Positions 37,563 to 46,505 of a stretch of DNA of 64,000 nucleotides are shown here, in pieces. The stretch is taken from contig JAHHHN010000027.1 in NCBI GenBank assembly GCA_019359325.1, positions 1 through 64,000 on the forward strand, in the 5' to 3' direction. How positions within the stretch are numbered: the first letter of the stretch is position 1; each line of letters starts with the position of its first letter. Both the position numbers and the translations under genes were made by a program. This stretch comes from Mojavia pulchra JT2-VF2 (GTDB lineage Bacteria > Cyanobacteriota > Cyanobacteriia > Cyanobacteriales > Nostocaceae). A model generated the notes under the pieces. That model ran no database searches, was not told where the DNA came from, and saw nothing but the letters and a program-made list of their open reading frames with translations.

Positions 37563-37722
37563 TTAAGTCTCTTTTGCAAGCTGCCAACCCTCATAGAGGT
37601 TATGCAATTTTAACCAACTTCGCCACAGAACTTGGATGCCAATAGGTTTTTTGCTTCAGTGTTCTAGGTAGCCGCCAAGACGAGCAACGGCTTCCACAGC
37701 CCAACTAACTGTTAGCACCTTG
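37563..37722 (-). pseudogene. C-terminal remnant of an IS4-family (Tn5-like) transposase
   Basis: On the minus strand, without a start, one frame reads VLTVSWAVEAVARLGGYLEH, a TGA stop, then SKKPIGIQVLWRSWLKLHNL and YEGWQLAKET-stop. The ARLGGYLE and VLWRGW-type segments are the C-terminal end of Tn5-like IS4 transposases. The internal TGA is one base from CGA (Arg), the residue usual there. The rest of the gene and the terminal repeats are missing. It lies directly after the DUF4385 gene. Confidence 0.75.
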
Positions 37723-37727
37723 GGTTA

Positions 37728-38201
37728 CTAGTTTACCTCATGGATATGTTTATGTGCAGCTAAAAGCTGGAGATATTTTTCATTGGTTTTTGCTTGTATC
37801 CACTTAGCTTTAAATATTGCTGCTGATTCTGCTTTAACTGCGTCTATTTCATAAGGTAGAATTTCTTTTTTCTGACCTAATTCTGGCAAACCAGCTTTGT
37901 ATTTTCTCCCACTTTTATGATTTGCATAGCGGCGGGAGCGAGTATAGCCCATTTGTAAAAATTTACGCGCCATATCTGCGCCGACAAAATCATCTTGCTC
38001 TAAATAAATAAGAAAAATATTGTAAATTTTTTCACTCGACTCTTTAGCAATATCAGGAGTTTTAAACCGCCAGTAGGGGAGAATTTCCGATTTATATGGT
38101 TCTACCAAAAGTACACCCTGTTCACCTTTACCAACACGATAAAGTTCAGGATGTTGCCGGAAATTGATATTTGCAAAGTCTAAAGAATAATCAAAAGACA
38201 T
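37728..38201 (-). CDS. DUF4385-family protein
   Basis: This 157-residue soluble protein matches DUF4385, a small conserved family of unknown function. It has FDYSLDFANINFRQHPELYR, VGKGEQGVLLVEPYKSEILP, WRFKTPDIA and FVGADMARKFLQMGYTRSRR followed by YANHKSGRKY. The basic, aromatic-rich composition suggests nucleic-acid binding, but this is a guess. It is divergently transcribed from the VOC gene across 77 bp. Confidence 0.88.
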   Translation of the reverse strand: MSFDYSLDFANINFRQHPELYRVGKGEQGVLLVEPYKSEILPYWRFKTPDIAKESSEKIYNIFLIYLEQDDFVGADMARKFLQMGYTRSRRYANHKSGRKYKAGLPELGQKKEILPYEIDAVKAESAAIFKAKWIQAKTNEKYLQLLAAHKHIHEVN

Positions 38202-38278
38202 GGTAAGTTTTTATTTTGAATATTAAACTTTAAACAAAAAGTTTAACTTCTATCCTTGTAGGGAAAGTTTATTCTGCC

Positions 38279-38743
38279 ATGTTATCTAGCTCCTGTGTGA
38301 ATAGTGTCTTGGCTCTAGGTACTTTGCGTAAAGTGCATCACATTGCTCTCAACGTTAAAGATATGCAAGCTTCCCGACACTTTTATGGGACTATCCTGGG
38401 TTTGCATGAACTCACAGGCGATGAAGTGCCAGCAACCTTGGTTGAACTTGTCGCAGTTGGGAAAGTAGCCAACTTTATTACTCCAGATGGTACAATTCTG
38501 GATTTATTTTGGACACCTGATCTAACACCACCAGATGCAGATCCAGAACGGAGTTTTACCAGAGCATATCACTTGGCCTTTGATATAGAACCACAATTAT
38601 TTGAGCAAGCGGTGACAGTAATCAGAGACAATCAGATAGCGATCGCTCATGGCCCAGTCAGCCGTCCTACTGGTAGAGGTGTGTACTTCTACGATCCTGA
38701 TGGCTTAATGATTGAGATTCGTTGCGATCCAGAAGTCGCATAA
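38279..38743 (+). CDS. VOC-family (glyoxalase-fold) protein
   Basis: This 154-residue protein has VHHIALNVKDMQASRHFYGT, GLHELTGDEVPATLVELV and VYFYDPDGLMIEIRCDPE, the two beta-alpha-beta-beta-beta modules of the vicinal-oxygen-chelate fold. His21 and the terminal Glu in IEIR are the expected metal ligands. Substrate cannot be assigned. A small unknown gene begins 6 bp downstream, so the two are probably co-transcribed. Confidence 0.88.
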   Translation: MLSSSCVNSVLALGTLRKVHHIALNVKDMQASRHFYGTILGLHELTGDEVPATLVELVAVGKVANFITPDGTILDLFWTPDLTPPDADPERSFTRAYHLAFDIEPQLFEQAVTVIRDNQIAIAHGPVSRPTGRGVYFYDPDGLMIEIRCDPEVA

Positions 38744-38749
38744 ATAAGG

Positions 38750-39061
38750 ATGACAGTAAACATACCTAGTTTGAGTAAGAAATTAATGCAGATATATAAA
38801 GTAATTGAAGAGGCGATTACAAAACCCCCAATTCCTCACGAAGCATACAAGCAGTCCTTGAAAGCTTGGGCAATGTATTGCTTGCGAGACAAAGGTTTTA
38901 AAGTAATTTATGCCCAAAATGCCGACTTTGCTATTGAACCCAAAAATGCAAACAAGTTGTATTTTAAAGTTACAAATAATCCAGCTGATGTAGACAATTC
39001 TTGTGGCTGGATAGTTTGGGATAGTGCAGCCAAACGTGCCAGTTTCATTCCACCGCAATAG
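38750..39061 (+). CDS. Hypothetical protein, 103 residues
   Basis: I do not recognise this small protein. It starts MTVNIPSLSKKLMQIYKVIE and has an internal cysteine in WAMYCLRDKGFKVIYAQNAD, then a probably beta-rich C-terminal half ending NSCGWIVWDSAAKRASFIPP. There is no signal or membrane segment. The 6-bp gap to the VOC gene upstream and the matching strand support a real two-gene operon. Confidence 0.65.
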   Translation: MTVNIPSLSKKLMQIYKVIEEAITKPPIPHEAYKQSLKAWAMYCLRDKGFKVIYAQNADFAIEPKNANKLYFKVTNNPADVDNSCGWIVWDSAAKRASFIPPQ

Positions 39062-39637
39062 ATGATGCTAACTAGACCACAGCATCATTGATGTGTGGAG
39101 CAATCTAAAATCCAAAATTGATTGACTCGCTGCCAGAGTTTAAGGACATTGCTCAATCCTCAACACCATAAATTCTGGCAATCTGCTCCAGTATTGAGGA
39201 CTGCCCAATTCATAAATCCTTTAAGGGCTGGTTCAGGCAACGCCAGAAGAATTTTATAAAATGAATCACCCGACTCATAGCGGTAGAAGTGTTCAAACCG
39301 AAAGGGTTAGAAACAATTTTACTGGCTTTATCAGCCTTCTCTGGCAAGGCAGCCCCAATAAAAAATTTTCATGCATGATGATGAAAAAGACACAAAAAGA
39401 CTTGAGGAATTGGGGAGAAAACCTTACTTTTTACTCAGAACTCAATAACGCCAGTTACTACAACGGGGACAACTCCCCTACTCTGCGAGAAGCCGCTAGC
39501 CTGCGGCAATGCTCCGCGAACGCGTCTACGGGTTCGCAGTTGCTTCAAGTCTGGCGACCGAACGCACTCCTCACCGCAACGCAGTAGCTCCTCAATACTG
39601 AGTTTAGAAACTGCCTTAAAACCTTGCCCATTTAGGT
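39062..39637. other. Repeat-rich intergenic region
   Basis: About 575 bases without a credible gene. A 108-residue frame at 39261-39587 runs through low-complexity repeat sequence and has no family features. Around 39490-39530 is a GC-rich stem-forming stretch (GCCGCTAGCCTGCGGC), followed by a degenerate dispersed repeat at 39535. Such islands are typical Nostoc intergenic repeats. Confidence 0.55.
39535..39570. repeat. Degenerate copy B of the 41-bp dispersed repeat
   Basis: GCAGTTGCTTCAAGTCTGGC followed by GAACGCACT resembles the outer arms of the copy at 56392 (CCAGTTGCTTCAAGTC and CAACGCACTGG). The inner stem is broken and the right arm is incomplete; CAACGCAGTAGC lies a little further on. 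Confidence 0.5.
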
Positions 39638-40180
39638 TTAAGTCCTACCGGTGCTGCCGCCTGTTGCGGTGTTCTTATCGCCACGTCCGAGCAGGGTGCG
39701 GATAGCGCTGGTCACCTCAGGTAACGCGAGTACCAATGACGCTAACGAGCAAACTGTCGCAACTTGGCAGTACTCGCAAAACGCTTTGTTCTCAGCCCAC
39801 TCCTCACGAGCCAGTTCTGCGGCAACAGCTGAGTCGATCACGAGCTTGATGCCCATTGCAATTGGTATGAGCGGGTTGCGCCGTGCCCGATCCAGACCAC
39901 CAGCTGAAGCCAGCCAAGCAGTAAGAGCGTAATTAGCTACCATTAACGGGCCATCGGGTGAGTTGAGTCGGCTGTAAGCGTAGTCAGATGCGTCAACGCG
40001 GTCTGCGTCAAAAAACGGTACTGGCGGATCGGGTAAGTGGCTAACAATCCCGGTTTGGTAGAGTGTGACGAGTTGTCCCATCGAGCCTCCCAGCATAGAC
40101 AAGCCAATAATCCATCGCCGACGGGTCATGTCTGGGTTCTTTCCTTGACGCAGTTCGTGGCTCAGTTGCTTTGGATTCAT
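39638..40180 (-). CDS. VKOR-like (vitamin K epoxide reductase family) protein
   Basis: This protein (180 residues from the ATG at 40180, with AAGGA about 12 bases upstream) has several hydrophobic segments and the motif AFCEYCQVATVCSLASLVLA, like the CxxC helix of VKOR-family thiol oxidases. The first cysteine pair of full VKOR proteins is not visible, so activity is uncertain. The gene is clearly more GC-rich (about 55-60% in places) than its neighbours, suggesting horizontal transfer. VKOR homologues in cyanobacteria help form disulfides in periplasmic and lumenal proteins. Confidence 0.65.
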   Translation of the reverse strand: MNPKQLSHELRQGKNPDMTRRRWIIGLSMLGGSMGQLVTLYQTGIVSHLPDPPVPFFDADRVDASDYAYSRLNSPDGPLMVANYALTAWLASAGGLDRARRNPLIPIAMGIKLVIDSAVAAELAREEWAENKAFCEYCQVATVCSLASLVLALPEVTSAIRTLLGRGDKNTATGGSTGRT

Positions 40181-40438
40181 AAAAAGGTAATCCTTTATAA
40201 CGTATGCGTTGATAATCAAATCAGCCGTGCATGGGGCGTTCTACCGACAGAGGATAGAATTCCGATAGGTGCAATCGCTTTGCACAAAAAATCTCTAGTT
40301 GCGTTACAGCTAGAGATTTAATCATGAATTTTGGTTCTTACAAATGTTCCTCCGCCGCAGAAAATTATTCTTCTACCGGGGGTGTGCGTTAAGGTAAATT
40401 TTTTAAGTAATTAAGATTACACTGATAATCCCATACTT

Positions 40439-41149
40439 TTACTGGGAGAACCGCTTCACAAATTCTGTATGTTCTGGCGAATTCAGCCCTGCTTGCAACA
40501 CAGCTAGAACTTCAGGCATATCACCTGCAAGCAACGCCGACACCGCTAACCATAATCCTGGCATTACCTGACTTTTCACAATGCCCTCTGCATCTGGTTC
40601 TAGAGGCACATATTCACTTTCACTTAATCGGAACCAATCCAGGCGATTTTCCAAAATCTGCCAAACAATATACTCTTGAATTCCATTGCGCCGATAAGCT
40701 TTTTTTTTGTCATGCAAATCGTAAGCTGCACTGCTGGCGGCAATTTCTGCAACTAACTCTGGTGCGCCTTCAATGTAGTCATCCTCTGTTAAACGCCATT
40801 TTCCCCCCAGCTTTTGATCAATTAACAAGACTCCATCCGGTTGTGGTTAATTGTCTTGATCTAGCCGTATTGTTGGTTCAATGCCTAACTTTATGCCTGG
40901 AGTAGCAATTTGATAATTTCCCAACCAAATAACTATTTTTCCATGTGGTTCTGCATGACGTTCAAAACGTAAAGGTGATGCCAAGTAGACCACTCCTTCA
41001 ATTAATTCAGCTTTCTTGTGTTTGGGCATAGCTTGATAGCGACGCTCAAATTCGTGGCGAGACAATCTATCCCCACTTTCCAAAGATGGAATCAAAGCTG
41101 GAGGAGTTTCGTTTGTATACGGTTGCTGTGGTTGCTGTTGTGTCACCAT
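40439..41149 (-). pseudogene. Uma2-family (DUF820) gene with an in-frame stop
   Basis: Two frames in the same phase together give a full-length Uma2 protein of 236 codons. The first (41149-40850) ends TIRLDQDN; the next codon is TAA at 40847-40849, then reading resumes PQPDGVLLIDQKLGG and continues through ELVAEIAASSAAYDLHDKK to the normal end. The family consensus at the break is NEPQPD, so a single GAA-to-TAA change explains the stop. Either this is a fresh pseudogene, a sequencing error, or a read-through site. A second, intact Uma2 gene lies at 4522. Confidence 0.85.
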
Positions 41150-41220
41150 GTAGCGTCCCTCCAGGTAGGGTTAACACTTTCATCTTATTTAGTTTGAATT
41201 ACTATTGTGTAGTTCAGCAA

Positions 41221-41967
41221 CTAACTGTGTAACTTCTTAAGCAACCAAGCTACAGCATCTTCAACGTTGGTCACTTGTTTCCCTGATGGTGTAGCTGGAC
41301 GGTTCACCATTACAACCTGTAAATCCATTTCTCGCGCTGCAATAATCTTGGCATAAGTCGCGTCACCACCACTATTTTTGCTGACTATGGTATCAATATT
41401 ATGTTGAAGGAGAATTTCTCTCTCGTTATTGAGGGCAAAAGGCCCACGATCGCACAATATCAAACCCGATGGTATCAAAGTATTAGGAGCAGGAGGATCA
41501 ATCATCCGCATTAAAAACCAGATTCCTTCTAGGTGAGCAAAAGCAGCGAGTTCTTGCCTACCAACAGTTAAAAATACCCGCTGTGCCTTGTTTGGCAATG
41601 CTGCGGCTGCGGCTTCAATGCTGTCAACCTCGATCCAGCGATCGCTACTCACTTTTTGCCAAGGGGGGCGGCTCAACATTAAATAAGGTATACCGACTTC
41701 AGTGGCAGCAGCAAACGCATTGAAAGATATCTGAGTAGCAAAGGGATGAGTGGCATCAATGAGTAAGTTAATTTTCATTTGACGAAGATAGCTAGCTAGT
41801 CCAGCTACACCACCAAATCCGCCAATCCTGAACTCACCCAATGGGACTGATGGTTGGCGGGTACGCCCTGCTAAAGAAGTGATCGCCTCTATTCCTGCGA
41901 TTGTTGCAACTCTGGCGGCTAGTTCTGCTGCATCTCCTGTCCCACCCAAAATCAAAACGCGCATCAT
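41221..41967 (-). CDS. cobK: Precorrin-6A/cobalt-precorrin-6A reductase
   Basis: This 248-residue enzyme reduces the precorrin-6A macrocycle in cobalamin synthesis. It shows VLILGGTGDAAELAARVA, FRIGGFGGVAGLASYL, LLIDATHPFATQISFNAF and VSKNSGGDATYAKIIAARE, all CobK/CbiJ signatures. The ATG at 41967 is preceded by GGAG nine bases upstream; an upstream GTG adds only six residues. It is the second gene after a cobalamin riboswitch and a DUF1636 gene, so its expression is likely switched off by cobalamin. Confidence 0.95.
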   Translation of the reverse strand: MMRVLILGGTGDAAELAARVATIAGIEAITSLAGRTRQPSVPLGEFRIGGFGGVAGLASYLRQMKINLLIDATHPFATQISFNAFAAATEVGIPYLMLSRPPWQKVSSDRWIEVDSIEAAAAALPNKAQRVFLTVGRQELAAFAHLEGIWFLMRMIDPPAPNTLIPSGLILCDRGPFALNNEREILLQHNIDTIVSKNSGGDATYAKIIAAREMDLQVVMVNRPATPSGKQVTNVEDAVAWLLKKLHS

Positions 41968-42007
41968 AGCTAAGTACTCCACCACAAAATTCGCAGTCAG
42001 CTAGTGG

Positions 42008-42427
42008 TTAATTTAGAGGTATGGGTGGAATCTTTGCCAAAATACCTTTTTTCAGTGCTTCCGGCCGTTCTGACCAAGGCAGGAGACCATCAGGTTTGCT
42101 GTAATATTGACTAGCACATTCTAAAACAGCAGATGCACTGTCATCAACAGCTAAATCACCGAAGAGATACGTAATTTTACCTGATGCTGCAAAGGCGACT
42201 ACACAAGAACGATTACAAGCACTCATGCATTCTACTTCTTGAATTGGGAATTCATCTCGCAAATGCCAATTTTGTGCAAGGCCTTGAAGCTGTTGTAGTA
42301 GTTTTTGACCGCCACTTTCACCTAAACGTTTTCCATCTTGCCAAACGCTAGCACAGGTTTTACAAACAAATAAAGTATGGCAAGAATCACTACTAGTACT
42401 GATTGTGGAAATATTGGCTGTAGTCAT
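42008..42427 (-). CDS. DUF1636 metal-binding protein of the cobalamin operon
   Basis: This 139-residue protein has LFVCKTCASVW near the N-terminus and VECMSACNRSCVVAFAASGK in the middle. The cysteines are spaced like a thioredoxin-like [2Fe-2S] ferredoxin, as in DUF1636 proteins encoded with cobalamin genes. It probably supplies electrons or handles metal in the corrin pathway. Its ATG is about 33 bp downstream of the riboswitch, with GAGGTAC as ribosome-binding site, and cobK follows 40 bp later. Confidence 0.85.
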   Translation of the reverse strand: MTTANISTISTSSDSCHTLFVCKTCASVWQDGKRLGESGGQKLLQQLQGLAQNWHLRDEFPIQEVECMSACNRSCVVAFAASGKITYLFGDLAVDDSASAVLECASQYYSKPDGLLPWSERPEALKKGILAKIPPIPLN

Positions 42428-42460
42428 CTGTACCTCGCAGATGTGTAGAACAAATTAAGC

Positions 42461-42622
42461 CAACTTCGGTGGGCATCCTGACTTACTCAAGTTTGGATTT
42501 TGATTACTTAGTTCGCTAATCTAAAATCTTAAACTGGTTTACAGTTGCGGGACAGCGCCGGATTTGCACCGAACTTTCCCCGTTACCTCTGGTGGCTGAT
42601 CCCCACCAGAACCGCATGACTT
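42461..42622 (-). ncRNA. Cobalamin riboswitch
   Basis: Read on the minus strand, the leader has GGTTCTGGTGGGGATCAGCC, then GGGAAAGTTCGGTGCAAATC, GCTGTCCCGCAACTGTAA and finally GTCAGGATGCCCACC. These are the conserved core and the 3' element of the AdoCbl riboswitch, in the correct order. It precedes the DUF1636-cobK operon and its 3' part lies near the ribosome-binding site, so control of translation or early termination by cobalamin is expected. Confidence 0.95.
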
Positions 42623-42717
42623 GTTTGATCATACACTAGCTCCATTCAGGAAACAGATATTATTATCCAGAACAATCTAAGACAGAGGCTGCTAGCATTC
42701 TGCAAAACCTATAAACA

Positions 42718-42751
42718 ATAAAAAATCCCATGCCTAAAAGACTTGGGAATC
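42718..42751 (-). terminator. Intrinsic terminator of the outer-membrane protein gene
   Basis: On the minus strand TCCCAAGTCT, loop TTT, AGGCATGGGA form a 10-bp stem with one mismatch, followed by TTTTTT. It lies just after the stop of the gene at 42776. Confidence 0.8.
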
Positions 42752-42775
42752 TCAGTTTTACACTATATTTACTAA

Positions 42776-43270
42776 TTAAAATCTCAAACCTACACCACCT
42801 TGTAAGGAAAGAGCAGTACCACTGCCATCACGGTAAGCATCAAAAGCAATAATGGCGTTGCCAAAAAGAACAGTGTTGCTATTGGGTACGACGTAATCAA
42901 TTCCTGGTTGCAAGGCAAAACTGATTTTATTACCTACAGGCGAAGAGTTCTCACCACTAGCCAACGCCAAACCAGCGCCTAAGTAGATATCAGTTTGCCA
43001 ATTTAGGGGAACATCGTAAGAAACTGTAGGTACAATTGCTGTACTGTCAGCTATTAAAGCTTGAGCGCGGAAAGAAATCGGTGATTCTAAAAGCTTATAG
43101 CGAAACGCAATAACCCCACCAAGCTGGGGGCCGTCACTAAGCCCAACCACTGGACCTATACCAACATAACTGCCATAGGCTACTTGAGCTTGTGCTGGTT
43201 GAGTGCTCATACCAACACTCAACATCGCACCAGCCCCCAGGAGTACAACCAAAGACGGAAGATACTTCAT
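42776..43270 (-). CDS. Small outer-membrane beta-barrel-like protein
   Basis: This 164-residue exported protein has a Sec signal peptide (MKYLPSLVVLLGAGAMLSVG, cleavage after QAQ). The rest alternates polar and hydrophobic residues as in amphipathic beta-strands and ends GGVGLRF, with the C-terminal aromatic residue used for outer-membrane insertion. The ATG at 43270 follows GAGG; an upstream GTG adds five residues. It resembles small OmpW/opacity-like barrels, but I cannot assign a named family. It is a single gene with its own terminator. Confidence 0.75.
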   Translation of the reverse strand: MKYLPSLVVLLGAGAMLSVGMSTQPAQAQVAYGSYVGIGPVVGLSDGPQLGGVIAFRYKLLESPISFRAQALIADSTAIVPTVSYDVPLNWQTDIYLGAGLALASGENSSPVGNKISFALQPGIDYVVPNSNTVLFGNAIIAFDAYRDGSGTALSLQGGVGLRF

Positions 43271-43458
43271 TACCCGTTTCCTCACACCATCGTGGTTTGT
43301 AAAGGTTTCTTTTAATACCTATACCTATGTTATCCCTGTTGTTGGTGATCGGTAATAGTCAAGCAATTTTAAATGTTGGAACTACTAAACTGCAACTGCG
43401 GTGAGTCCAGCGTTGCTAGTAAGCGACTGGCTCAAATTTCCGCAAAATCTCAAATTAG

Positions 43459-45618
43459 CTATGGGCAACGGGGATGAATCCCTCCTTGAGTACAAATGTA
43501 AGCCAGTTGTTTCGGATCTAAGTTTTTGGCTTGAGAGAAATCAACTCCTTGCACTACCGCAGATACTGAGCCTTGGGATGGTGTTTGGACAAATTGATCT
43601 GCTGGATCTTGTTTAGTAGGTGAGAGAACCGCACCCCGAAAATTAGCGCCTGCTACATTCGCCCCTCGTAAATCTACAAGGCTTAGATCAGCATTTTCCA
43701 AATTAACATTTTCCATCTGAGCAGAGCGTAAAACTGCACCAGTGAGCCGAGTCGCACTCAAGTTAGCATTGCTGAGATTGGCACGTTCTAAATCAGCACC
43801 GGATAAGTCTGCTCCTTGCCAATCTGTTTTGATTAAATTGGCATGAGGCATTTGTGTACCGATCGCTATTACACGACCTAAACGAGCAGCGTACAAATCG
43901 GCTTCGTGCAATTTTGCATCACCTAAATCTGCTCCTGTCAAACTGGCATTCTCCAAAACTGCACCACGCAGATCGGCTCCTACTAGCTGTGTGCTGCTAA
44001 GGTTAGCGCCAATTAGACGTGTATTGGATAAGTTAGCTCTGTTTAGAGTAGAGCGGCTCAAGTCGCTACGATTCATCAAAACTCGGCTGAGGTTGGCATC
44101 AGTCAGATTGGCTTGCTTCATCTGAACCTGGCTCAAATCAGCAATCACATCATCGTAGGTATCCCAACGTCCATCCTCACCCGCGCTCCGAAAGCGACTA
44201 CCCCGAAAACTGGCTTGGTTAAGATTTGCAGACTTTAACTTAATTCCAGATAAATCAACATTATCTAATACCAAGTTGAAGAGGGAATTATCACCAGAAC
44301 CACTTGGCCCCAATTGAGTGCGGCTTAGGTCAATGCGGTTGCTTTGACCACTGTAAACAGCCAGAATCTTATTAATGGCTTTTTGGTTGAGTTTTAGCTT
44401 TTGTTGTACTTCCTGTGCTTGAAGTGCATTATTGTTTACAGATTCTAATTCACCTGCGAGAAACTGATTCTTATTTTTTAGTTCAGGAAGGGCTTTAACA
44501 CCAACATTGGCTAAAGCTTGTTGAGTCGTATCTACTAAGGCAGGATTGGTTTCCTTGACTAGAAAATCTACAAGAAATTGAATTGCTTGCGGATCATTGA
44601 GAGTACCCATAGCCATAATTGCACTCCGCCGCTCTTCATCAGTAGCACCGGAGCTGGCGTTGAGCTGTTTTACTAATTCAAGAAATTGTTGGCTGTTTAT
44701 TTGCTGAGATTTACGCTGGGTTTCTTGAGTTTGGATGTAGACTTGAGTACCTACTAAAGTTGCTAATACAGCAGCCATGCTGACTAATGCCGCTCCTATG
44801 AGGGCTAGACTAGGATTACGCCGTATTAGTGTCAAGGGATTCAGCATCCGTTTAGTTTCTGGCGCGATCGCTACTTCCTGATTTCCTTCTGGTGATTGCT
44901 CAGTGCTACTGCTCTGACTTGACTGATTTTGCTTATTACCAGCTGAGAGGAACGATGGCAAAGGGCGAGTAGCATCTATTGTGTAAGTACCTGCTAAAAT
45001 ATCGTGAATTGCACGTCGCCCCTGCCGTGATGGTAAACCGATGCTTTCTCCCAACACCATCAATAGAGCTAAAGCTGTGAAAATTCCTAAGTTAGGAAAG
45101 GCTAAACTGTAGCGCCAAAGAAGATAAGCTACAGATAAGGGCACAGTCAAACGACCAATTCCTTCTCGGACTACAACTGCTCCCAAACCAGGCGGTTTAC
45201 CTTGCTCGCTCACAACGCGCACACCAAACCGACGCTTGGGAATTGTACTACCTGTTTTAGCTAGTAAATATAATTGCCACGACGAGATTGTCATGGGTGC
45301 GAATAAAGCTATCGTCCATAAAATATTAGTCGGCCATGCTACGTTACGAATACCATAGCTGACAGGCAAAGCTAATGGTCGGGCGATCGCTCTTTCTGTT
45401 ACTACCAGCATAGGGTTGAGCGGCACTCGATTGAGATCGCTTCTAGAATTGGCATACACGCCCAAACCGAAAGGAACTAACCCACTGGTAACCACTAATG
45501 TGATTTCCACTACCCAAGCGCTAAAGCGCCTAGTTACTAAGGGCGCTGATTTGGCTTTTTCCGGGCCTTTTGACTGACTAGATTGATTATCATTTCTCCT
45601 GACAAGTGGGGTCGCCAT
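43459..45618 (-). CDS. RDD membrane domain fused to HEAT-like and pentapeptide repeats
   Basis: This 719-residue protein has an unusual layout. Residues 25-210 are an RDD-like membrane module with several helices (TRRFSAWVVEITLVVTSGLV, RRFGVRVVSEQGKPPGLG, RRAIHDILAGTYTIDA). A low-complexity linker and a further helix follow (PSLALIGAALVSMAAVLATL). Then comes a short HEAT-like region (RRSAIMAMGTLNDPQAIQFL). Residues about 425-690 are pentapeptide repeats (NLTDANLSRVLMNRSDLSRS and similar). It probably presents a right-handed beta helix from the membrane. The function is unknown. A small membrane protein gene lies 56 bp upstream on the same strand. Confidence 0.8.
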   Translation of the reverse strand: MATPLVRRNDNQSSQSKGPEKAKSAPLVTRRFSAWVVEITLVVTSGLVPFGLGVYANSRSDLNRVPLNPMLVVTERAIARPLALPVSYGIRNVAWPTNILWTIALFAPMTISSWQLYLLAKTGSTIPKRRFGVRVVSEQGKPPGLGAVVVREGIGRLTVPLSVAYLLWRYSLAFPNLGIFTALALLMVLGESIGLPSRQGRRAIHDILAGTYTIDATRPLPSFLSAGNKQNQSSQSSSTEQSPEGNQEVAIAPETKRMLNPLTLIRRNPSLALIGAALVSMAAVLATLVGTQVYIQTQETQRKSQQINSQQFLELVKQLNASSGATDEERRSAIMAMGTLNDPQAIQFLVDFLVKETNPALVDTTQQALANVGVKALPELKNKNQFLAGELESVNNNALQAQEVQQKLKLNQKAINKILAVYSGQSNRIDLSRTQLGPSGSGDNSLFNLVLDNVDLSGIKLKSANLNQASFRGSRFRSAGEDGRWDTYDDVIADLSQVQMKQANLTDANLSRVLMNRSDLSRSTLNRANLSNTRLIGANLSSTQLVGADLRGAVLENASLTGADLGDAKLHEADLYAARLGRVIAIGTQMPHANLIKTDWQGADLSGADLERANLSNANLSATRLTGAVLRSAQMENVNLENADLSLVDLRGANVAGANFRGAVLSPTKQDPADQFVQTPSQGSVSAVVQGVDFSQAKNLDPKQLAYICTQGGIHPRCP

Positions 45619-45673
45619 TGCATAATTTCCTTTAACTTTATTTCTACGCCGTTCCCGGCGTGGTTAAAATAGC

Positions 45674-46018
45674 TTATTTTTTATGTTGGAAGCTATTAGA
45701 CACAAAAAATTTGTATCCAAGATACACTAACACTGCTAACAGTGCCAGACTGATGGCAGACGCAACGAGTTTCAAGACTGCTTGCAAAATTGCAAAACCT
45801 AATAGTACCGTTACGCCTAAAAATACAAGCTTTCGTGTTCCAGACAGTCCGTTAAACCAGGTTCGCAATCGTGTTAGCTGCGAGTTTAAGCTTACAAAAC
45901 CAGACTGAGATGTCTGTCTTTTCTCTTCTGGCTGCGTAATTTCTCCTGACAGAGAATTAATCTCTGCCTCAAGCTTTTGGAGGCGACGCTGCAAGTCTTC
46001 TTCAGGTTGAGGATTCAT
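45674..46018 (-). CDS. Small coiled-coil membrane protein
   Basis: This 114-residue protein starts MNPQPEEDLQRRLQKLEAEI, a charged coiled coil. Two adjacent hydrophobic helices follow (LVFLGVTVLLGFAILQAVLK and ASAISLALLAVLVYLGYKFF), and the tail is basic. It is similar in layout to small conserved cyanobacterial membrane proteins but is not recognised by name. It lies 56 bp upstream of the RDD/pentapeptide gene, on the same strand, so the two may form an operon and a complex. Confidence 0.65.
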   Translation of the reverse strand: MNPQPEEDLQRRLQKLEAEINSLSGEITQPEEKRQTSQSGFVSLNSQLTRLRTWFNGLSGTRKLVFLGVTVLLGFAILQAVLKLVASAISLALLAVLVYLGYKFFVSNSFQHKK

Positions 46019-46505
46019 TAATTTTTTCTGCCTCAGCTTTTAAGCGGTTTTGTCTGTGATTTTAGCTAATGTCTGTGTTGCAGGGCATTTTTATATGAGA
46101 CAAAATCACGTTTGTTGCTGGTAAGCTTCCGTATCATTTTGATTATTTGATTAAAATATACACACATAAAATACACAGATAAATTTTTCACACAGCTTCA
46201 TGGCAGGGATTTCATCATCAATAATTTCAAATCCGGACATTCCCTAATATATTGGCGTTGCCATTGCCTGCTACATTGACTTTAGAAACGTCAGACTGCA
46301 AATTTCTGTCTATAGTTTGCTAGCAAGTGGAGTCTGTTCTTAAGTTTCTAGCATCTGTGACTTCATGCTTATTTTATATTTAGCTATATAGTTATTTACA
46401 GATAAAATATAAATTTATACCTTACATATTGGAACAAAGACGTATGATTATCGTCTCAAAACTTAGATATATGGCTCTAAAATCAGCTGGAAGCATTAAG
46501 TTGAG
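46019..46505. other. Intergenic region between divergent genes, no recognised content
   Basis: About 490 AT-rich bases. It must hold promoters for the small membrane protein gene and the secreted protein gene. No repeat, hairpin of note or RNA gene was seen. Confidence 0.5.

Noticed and set aside
39261-39587. 108-codon frame in the repeat-rich gap
   Set aside because: It reads through repeat DNA, with no family features and an end inside dispersed repeats.
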